Of a stretch of 64,000 nt of DNA, positions 58,989 to 64,000 are shown piece by piece; within the stretch, counting starts at the first letter, position 1, and each line of letters opens with the position of its first letter. The translations under genes and the position numbers were made by a program. The DNA comes from Elysia crispata. Taxonomy: Eukaryota; Mollusca; Gastropoda; Plakobranchidae. The stretch is from assembly GCA_033675545.1 (NCBI GenBank), contig JAWDGP010008052.1:741001-805000 (forward strand). The letters are read 5' to 3'. Below the pieces are notes generated by a model that saw nothing but the letters and a program-made list of their open reading frames with translations, searched no databases and was not told where the DNA came from.

Positions 58989-59600
58989 GCAGTCAGACTC
59001 CTCGTGTAGATCTCATTCATGCCTGAACCTGAACAGCTGACAATCATCTAAAGATCAAGGCCAGAGTCAATCAAGGGCCGCTAAATTGATTAAATCTTTT
59101 ATTTTTTTTTAAGAAAGAAAATTTTTGCAAAGTCTAATTGATTCTATGGGAAACTGATGATACTTAAGTCAGTCAGTTGGTATCAAAACTATCTGTAATA
59201 TGCACTTTTTTCATCCAAATCGTATAAAAAAATTTTCTTTTTTTTTTCCTAAACTATTTCTGACAGTTTAAATAAGTTGTTGTGTCCATTCCTTGATGAC
59301 CAATTTTTCGACATTTCCCACCATAGGATGTTTCTGCCTCATGTATTTTACTAGAAATTCCGTATATAGCTTACTGCTTCATCAAAATTTATATACATTA
59401 CCACACACTTTAACCCAATGGTTGAAAAGTATTTGAGACAGATATAGTTGTGGACTTGCTATTTGTATTACAGATTCTAAGATGCTTGGTTTCTTCCCTG
59501 TAAGTGCAGACTAAACTTTTGTCTAAAAATAATTAAAGATATCCCGTCAAATATTGTCCAGGGATCTGGTTTTCTTCTTCTTTAGTTTTCATGTTTCTGT
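58989..59600 (+). other. Probable pyrophosphatase 3' untranslated region
   Basis: AT-rich sequence after TAA. No AATAAA was seen before 59600; ATTAAA variants occur near 59089 and 59534. The end is not defined. Confidence 0.4.
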
Positions 59601-59655
59601 AGATGTAAAACGGTCACTACTTTTGAAAGTCATTGCTTATGAGCTGGTTCTTGTA

Positions 59656-60019
59656 CAGTCGAGTCCAAATAATTCGAATCTGCACGGTGAAGGCACTTTT
59701 CCTGGCTTGTAAAACAAAGTATGTGTAGTGCTATGCTCTGCACGGCAAGGGCTTCTGGTGTGTGTATGTGTGTCCACCTATGTTACAGGCAAGAGTCTGC
59801 AATAAGGCTACAAGAGGGAAAGGAGTTAGTCCCAGGGACTAGGTGACCTATCGTAGTCGTTCCCCCTTCCCCCTTCCCCCTGCACACACTTGTACGACAC
59901 TCCTGATCTGTCATCCACATTTTTTCCCCTCCTTCTCTGTGTATTCTATTAACTCAAATTTTGGATAATTGGAAGTCCTTTTTTTATCCCAATAACTTTG
60001 AAATAACCGGACTCGACTG
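59656..60019. mobile_element. Tigger-like non-autonomous element, right arm only
   Basis: Inverted ends CAGTCGAGTCC and GGACTCGACTG, flanked by TA at 59654-59655 and 60020-60021. The left arm has an uninterrupted counterpart of the site (reverse strand ...GAGCTGGTAGCC...CCTATTTG at about 32085-32125). 364 bp, no transposase frame. Confidence 0.8.
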
Positions 60020-60021
60020 TA

Positions 60022-63000
60022 TTTGCTTTTACTCGTCTATTGATCTATTTATTTAAGATTTAGCTCTCTTGGCATCTCTCTAAGACTATCCTGTGATTGT
60101 TGCAACTGTGAAAACACTCTAGATTTGTTATGTGCTTTCTACATGGTTTAATGCCAAAACAAATTCGATATCAAGCAATTTGCTTCCATTTGTTAATGTT
60201 ATGTTCTTTATTGAGCTGTCTTGTCTTTTCATCAGTTTGTTTCCATGGAAATAATAGATTAGGATGATATGGATTTCTGATATGTGTGACATATGAACTA
60301 GGAATTAATTTTTGGATAGTAGAAAGTTGTGCACTGTTATTTGAATTTGTTTGGTCCATGATTTGGATAAATTGTTCTACTCTGACTGCAGGGTGTGATG
60401 TAGGATGGGGCTATAAAGAATGTATTGTAAAAACTTCAAATCAGTTTGAAGTATATTTACATGCATTTTCATGTTGTTTTGCTAAATGAATGAAAGATGA
60501 AAGATGATATTTAAACTCATGAAAAAAATTTTTGGGAGAAAAGTTTTTTTTATACTGGTGCTCTTATGTTCTGATAAGTTTCTTTTTCTGTATAATTTAG
60601 TGGAATTCAAGTTTTTTTTTAATCAGGGACTGTTTTGTGGGATTATTTTTGTTAATCAATATAATCAATCTTTAGTATTTTCCTGAGATATCATATATTA
60701 AAGTGGCTACGTTGATTTCATACTTTTGTTGACATGGATCAGTTTCGTTTTTTTTTTAAAATGTTTTCTCTTTATTTTACCTTGAAGTTTCCATTTTTCT
60801 CATGGATTGTGAGCAGAATGTCTTGAAAATAACTTGTGATGCTGCCTATTGTCTGAATGTTTAGCAAAGAAACAGAATTGATGGAGGTAACACTAAAATC
60901 ACAACCAATTTGGATTCTGATAAGAAAGCAAAATAATCAATGCATTGTATTAAAACAGAAGAGAAAAAAAGGATCAATGCTTTATAAGGAGCTATCGAAA
61001 TGTTCCCTCTTCTTCTTTTATTTGTAGCCTACTTGGTATCTCATTTTAGAGACTTGGAATTAAAAAAGACTATTTGTGTGGTAGTTGGTCTCAAGTGTAA
61101 TTAAATTCAGTTTAAAATTCAAATATTATGGTGCATTTTGTCTTTTAAAAAAAATGCGTTTTTTATCCTAAGTAAATCTTCTATCATCTAGCTGAAAACA
61201 CTTAACACAGATTTTTAAGTGTTACATACAAATAAAGAATGCAGAAGGAGAGTTTGGCATATGTCTCTGAATGACCTCCTAATAATAGGTACCTTCCAGG
61301 TTCTTTTGCACTCAATTGCTAATCTTTCTTCCTGAACAGTCACTTTTAAATCTTCATTGAAGAAAACACAAAGAATAGCGTTTAGTGTTGATCTAGTTTT
61401 CTTCTTTTATTCATTTGTTTTGTTGATATAGATTTTTCTTTAAAATGACAAATGCCATGATGACAAGATAACAAAATTAATACCTGCTTAAACTCTTTTG
61501 TAGGGAAATAATTGCTTTGTAGCAGATCTATGAATTATTGAAAAAAGGAAAACGATACTGAAAACAATCGTAATGCTAGGGAGGAGGAAGGACTTTTGAT
61601 GACAACAATCAGCCGAGCAGCATCTTCACTCAGACAGTATAAATTAACATCATGATTACCTGACAAGTTGTTAATGCTTCAAAGGATGGAAAAACACAGT
61701 GAGAACACCTCAATCAAAGACTAAAATTTAAAAATATGAGGAAAAGGGAAACCCCCACAAAAAAGGCACACATTCCACTAAGTATCAGCTTATTTAACTA
61801 TCTTATGTGGTAAACATTTTATTATAGGATATTGCCTGCCAAAACTTACAAGCAAGAGGGAAAAAACACTAAAAACATTTTGACAGTCTTATCAAACAAA
61901 ATTAATATTTTTCAAAATCAGTTTGCAAAATTATAAGCAGGGGAGGACAAAAAACAACAAAGAAAGTGTAAAAAATAATTATGGCCACTGGAAAGCAAGT
62001 CTCCTTGTGTCATATAGTTCACAAGTCAAACAGATTATCCAATCTCGAGCTGATCTCGGCACAATGAGAAAAATTATGTGATCAAGCTCTCCACGCAAGT
62101 GAATCAATCGGCAACTAAGAAATAAAACAGGCAGGGCAGAGAAACAAGTCGAACACTGTTCTCTCATATTTCAGTATTTTGTTCCCTCCCTTTCATTTAT
62201 TTCACGGTTGTATGAGTAAAACAAAATGTTTTTAAAGAAAAAATACACAATGTTTTTCTGAGAAAAGGCAGAATTATATTACTTCACTTTTTGCACAAAC
62301 ATTTCGTGAAAATATGAGGGAAAATGTTAAGACAGTTAAAAAAACACGGTGAAGAAGAAAGTGGCAATGTCATCCAACAACTGCGAGAATTCAGAAAGTT
62401 GTCACTAGTAGCCAACTTTATCTTTGTGGGGCAGCCAAGTTAAATAAATCACAAGCCGGAATGTTCAAGTAATGAGTTTTCAGCACTACAGCTTTGGGTA
62501 TGATCCCAGCACTTATACATACATGTACGACACTGTATCATGGACCTTTTGTATCATTTTCACACATAAAGTAGAACCAATCATTTTCTAATGTACTGTT
62601 TGAAAGAAGGATTTTGGTTCGATTTTGATTGACATAAATTATTTTACTGTATTCTTTTTACTGCTTGATTTTTCTTTTGCCTTTTCTTTCGTTTTAGTTT
62701 AACGATTTGCCACATTTTCAGACCTCTCTTTCAGTTTTAATTTAAGAGATTTTTTTATAAGGGCTGCCATAACCTCAGTTTTGTGTTGTTTAATGCTTGC
62801 GTTTGTGGTTTTAACCACTCTTTTTGGTATCGGTGGTATCTCATGTAAAATGGGTCAGATTCTTTCTGAGTCATGAATTGGCTCAGAAGAGATCAGGTCG
62901 TAGTGACCAAGATTCGGTCGTAACCGGATAACCTTATGGTGACACATTTTTGTTTGTTAGAATTAAATGAGCCACTGCTCCCTCAAAATCCATACTAGTT

Positions 63001-63423
63001 TATAACTCGATTGTGTCTATCGACCACAGTTATGGTTTTTTGGAACTCCTGGATCACAGCACTGCACACTGAGTGAGTTGAGACATTAAGCTCTATTCGT
63101 TGTTCTTAGCTTGATACATGTAGACTATCCGAAAGATCAGGATTTCATGCAGCTATGTCTTGAACAAGATAAACAAAATTTGAAAAAATAGAGAGATTAA
63201 GTATGGCATGGTTGATGCGCCCAAAATGTCAGCAGAGTCCCCCCACCCCACCCCCTTAGTTTCAACAAGGGAGATGGAGGCTTCCCATGAGTGTCTCTTT
63301 CACTTGTTGGCAAAGAGGGAAAGTCAGCTATTGCTAAACCTCTAAATAGACAGCGACCGTCCATTTTTGTTTCAATGACACGAAGATGGCCAGTTTCGCT
63401 TTCTGTACTGAACTTGCCTGATG
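60022..63423. other. Downstream flank, no gene recognised
   Basis: Up to about 62495 this is the outer part of the right arm. Beyond that it is single-copy within the window and AT-rich, with no coding signal seen before the candidate exon near 63424. Confidence 0.6.
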
Positions 63424-63830
63424 CTATGACCGCGGTCTTTTCGGTGATGCCTGTTGTCGTGAGAATGAAGGACTCTGAGATGGAGCATTTGGTAAAGAAG
63501 ATGAGGAACTTGGGTTTGGAAACGTTAAAGAAGGATCGGGATACGAGGATGGCTGACCTGAAGGATTCAGATGCAGGGCCGCTGAATTTGCTGATGAAGG
63601 GCTATGAAGTGTAGCTGGTTCTGTTGTTGGTGGTAAATGGCTCTGAGGTGTGGCTGTTAAAGCTGATCCTGAAATGGGATGGTAGATTTGGTGTTGAAGG
63701 TCCCTGAGGTGAAGCTGGTGGATGCGATGTGCCCGTCAAGGATGAGGAACATTGGTTTTCTTTTGTCGGTTTCTCACTGTCATGAAAAATTTCAGTCACT
63801 CTATGAAAAGCGATGTGTCCTTCCACCCTT
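63424..63830 (-). other. Candidate 3' coding exon(s) of an unidentified Ser/Pro-rich protein
   Basis: On the minus strand, two overlapping open frames share the same composition. One (63826-63602) reads MEGHIAFHRVTEIFHDSEKP, then SSSLTGTSHPPASPQGPSTP. The other, open from a TTTCAG at about 63669, reads SALTATPQSHLPPTTEP on to SFSRQQASPKRPRS and a TAG at 63424-63426. The even Ser/Thr/Pro/Gln make-up and the acceptor-like TTTCAG suggest real coding sequence, with the join either a splice site or a frame change. No domain is recognised. It may equally be chance openness in a GC-richer patch. Confidence 0.25.
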
Positions 63831-63993
63831 TAGCTTGGCATAAGCTCCGCTTTTTGATTCTAAAAACAATCATATGGGGGGGGGGGGGGAGAGGGGGGTC
63901 AAATTATGGAGGGGGTCATGCTCATAGCGACTGTTGCGTTAGCTCCACGTTCTGCCGTAGAACAATGTTCCTCATCCTTGACGGGCACATGTC
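63728..63993. repeat. Short inverted repeat at the right edge of the window
   Basis: ATGTGCCCGTCAAGGATGAG (from 63728) continues as GAACATT and returns in reverse complement at about 63967-63993. About 27 bases match, with a spacer of about 210 bp holding a poly-G run (63876-63898). Confidence 0.85.
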
Positions 63994-64000
63994 CCACACA

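Larger units (their letters stand above)
57700..62495 (+). repeat. Right arm of the inverted segmental duplication
   Basis: Contains exons 11 and 12 of the pyrophosphatase gene, its 3' flank and about 3.5 kb beyond. Its reverse complement follows the left arm (29460-33310) throughout. This arm is longer because it keeps 58961-59612 and carries two elements (58150-58582 and 59656-60019) that the left arm lacks. It fades out near 62495. Confidence 0.92.

Noticed and set aside
63291-63614. 107-codon plus-strand open frame at the right edge
   Set aside because: The minus strand of the same DNA has more protein-like Ser/Pro-rich composition and an acceptor-like site, so this frame is probably its shadow; neither is proven.

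Overview
The window is animal nuclear DNA. It has two split genes with GT-AG introns, AT-rich introns of up to 9.6 kb, long (GA)n/(CT)n and (AAT)n microsatellites, LINE, SINE and MITE debris, and three large minisatellites. The protein families, repeat style and intron sizes suggest an invertebrate, most likely a lophotrochozoan such as a mollusc; that placement is inference.

Gene 1 (+ strand, 5299-25322, 5' end missing) is a TCF/LEF transcription factor, the nuclear end of the Wnt/beta-catenin pathway. Eight exons are clear: a central linker, a Groucho-binding region, two alternative versions of the first half of the HMG box, the second half with its basic tail, a C-clamp split across two exons, and a long Ser/Pro-rich last exon. 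The beta-catenin-binding N-terminus is not recognisable here and should lie upstream. Its introns hold a cluster of GA/CT tracts (8.8-12.1 kb), CpG-rich patches, a MITE and a 60-bp minisatellite that runs almost to an acceptor site.

Gene 2 (+ strand, 38211-58988) is a complete family I soluble inorganic pyrophosphatase: 12 exons, 324 codons and an intact DSDPID signature. A weakly placed first ATG precedes a mitochondrial-type presequence, and a well-placed in-frame ATG at codon 35 could start a cytosolic form. A minisatellite of about 50 bp runs into the acceptor of exon 3.

The most unusual structure is a diverged inverted duplication. About 4.8 kb at 57.70-62.49 kb, holding the last two pyrophosphatase exons and downstream DNA, is repeated in reverse at about 29.46-33.31 kb, between the two genes. 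The reverse copy keeps a spliceable penultimate exon with two extra codons and a last exon cut to three codons plus stop. Pyrophosphatase exons 1-10 therefore lie between inverted copies of their own 3' end, and inversion of the interval would join them to a different C-terminus. Transposon insertions present in one arm and absent from the other show that the duplication is not recent.

The region 25.3-29.4 kb is TCF 3' UTR and intergenic DNA. The region 33.3-38.2 kb is repeat-rich intergenic DNA with a LINE fragment. The right edge (62.5-64 kb) holds a possible minus-strand exon of an unidentified Ser/Pro-rich protein. I saw no rRNA, tRNA gene, CRISPR array or virus-derived element.
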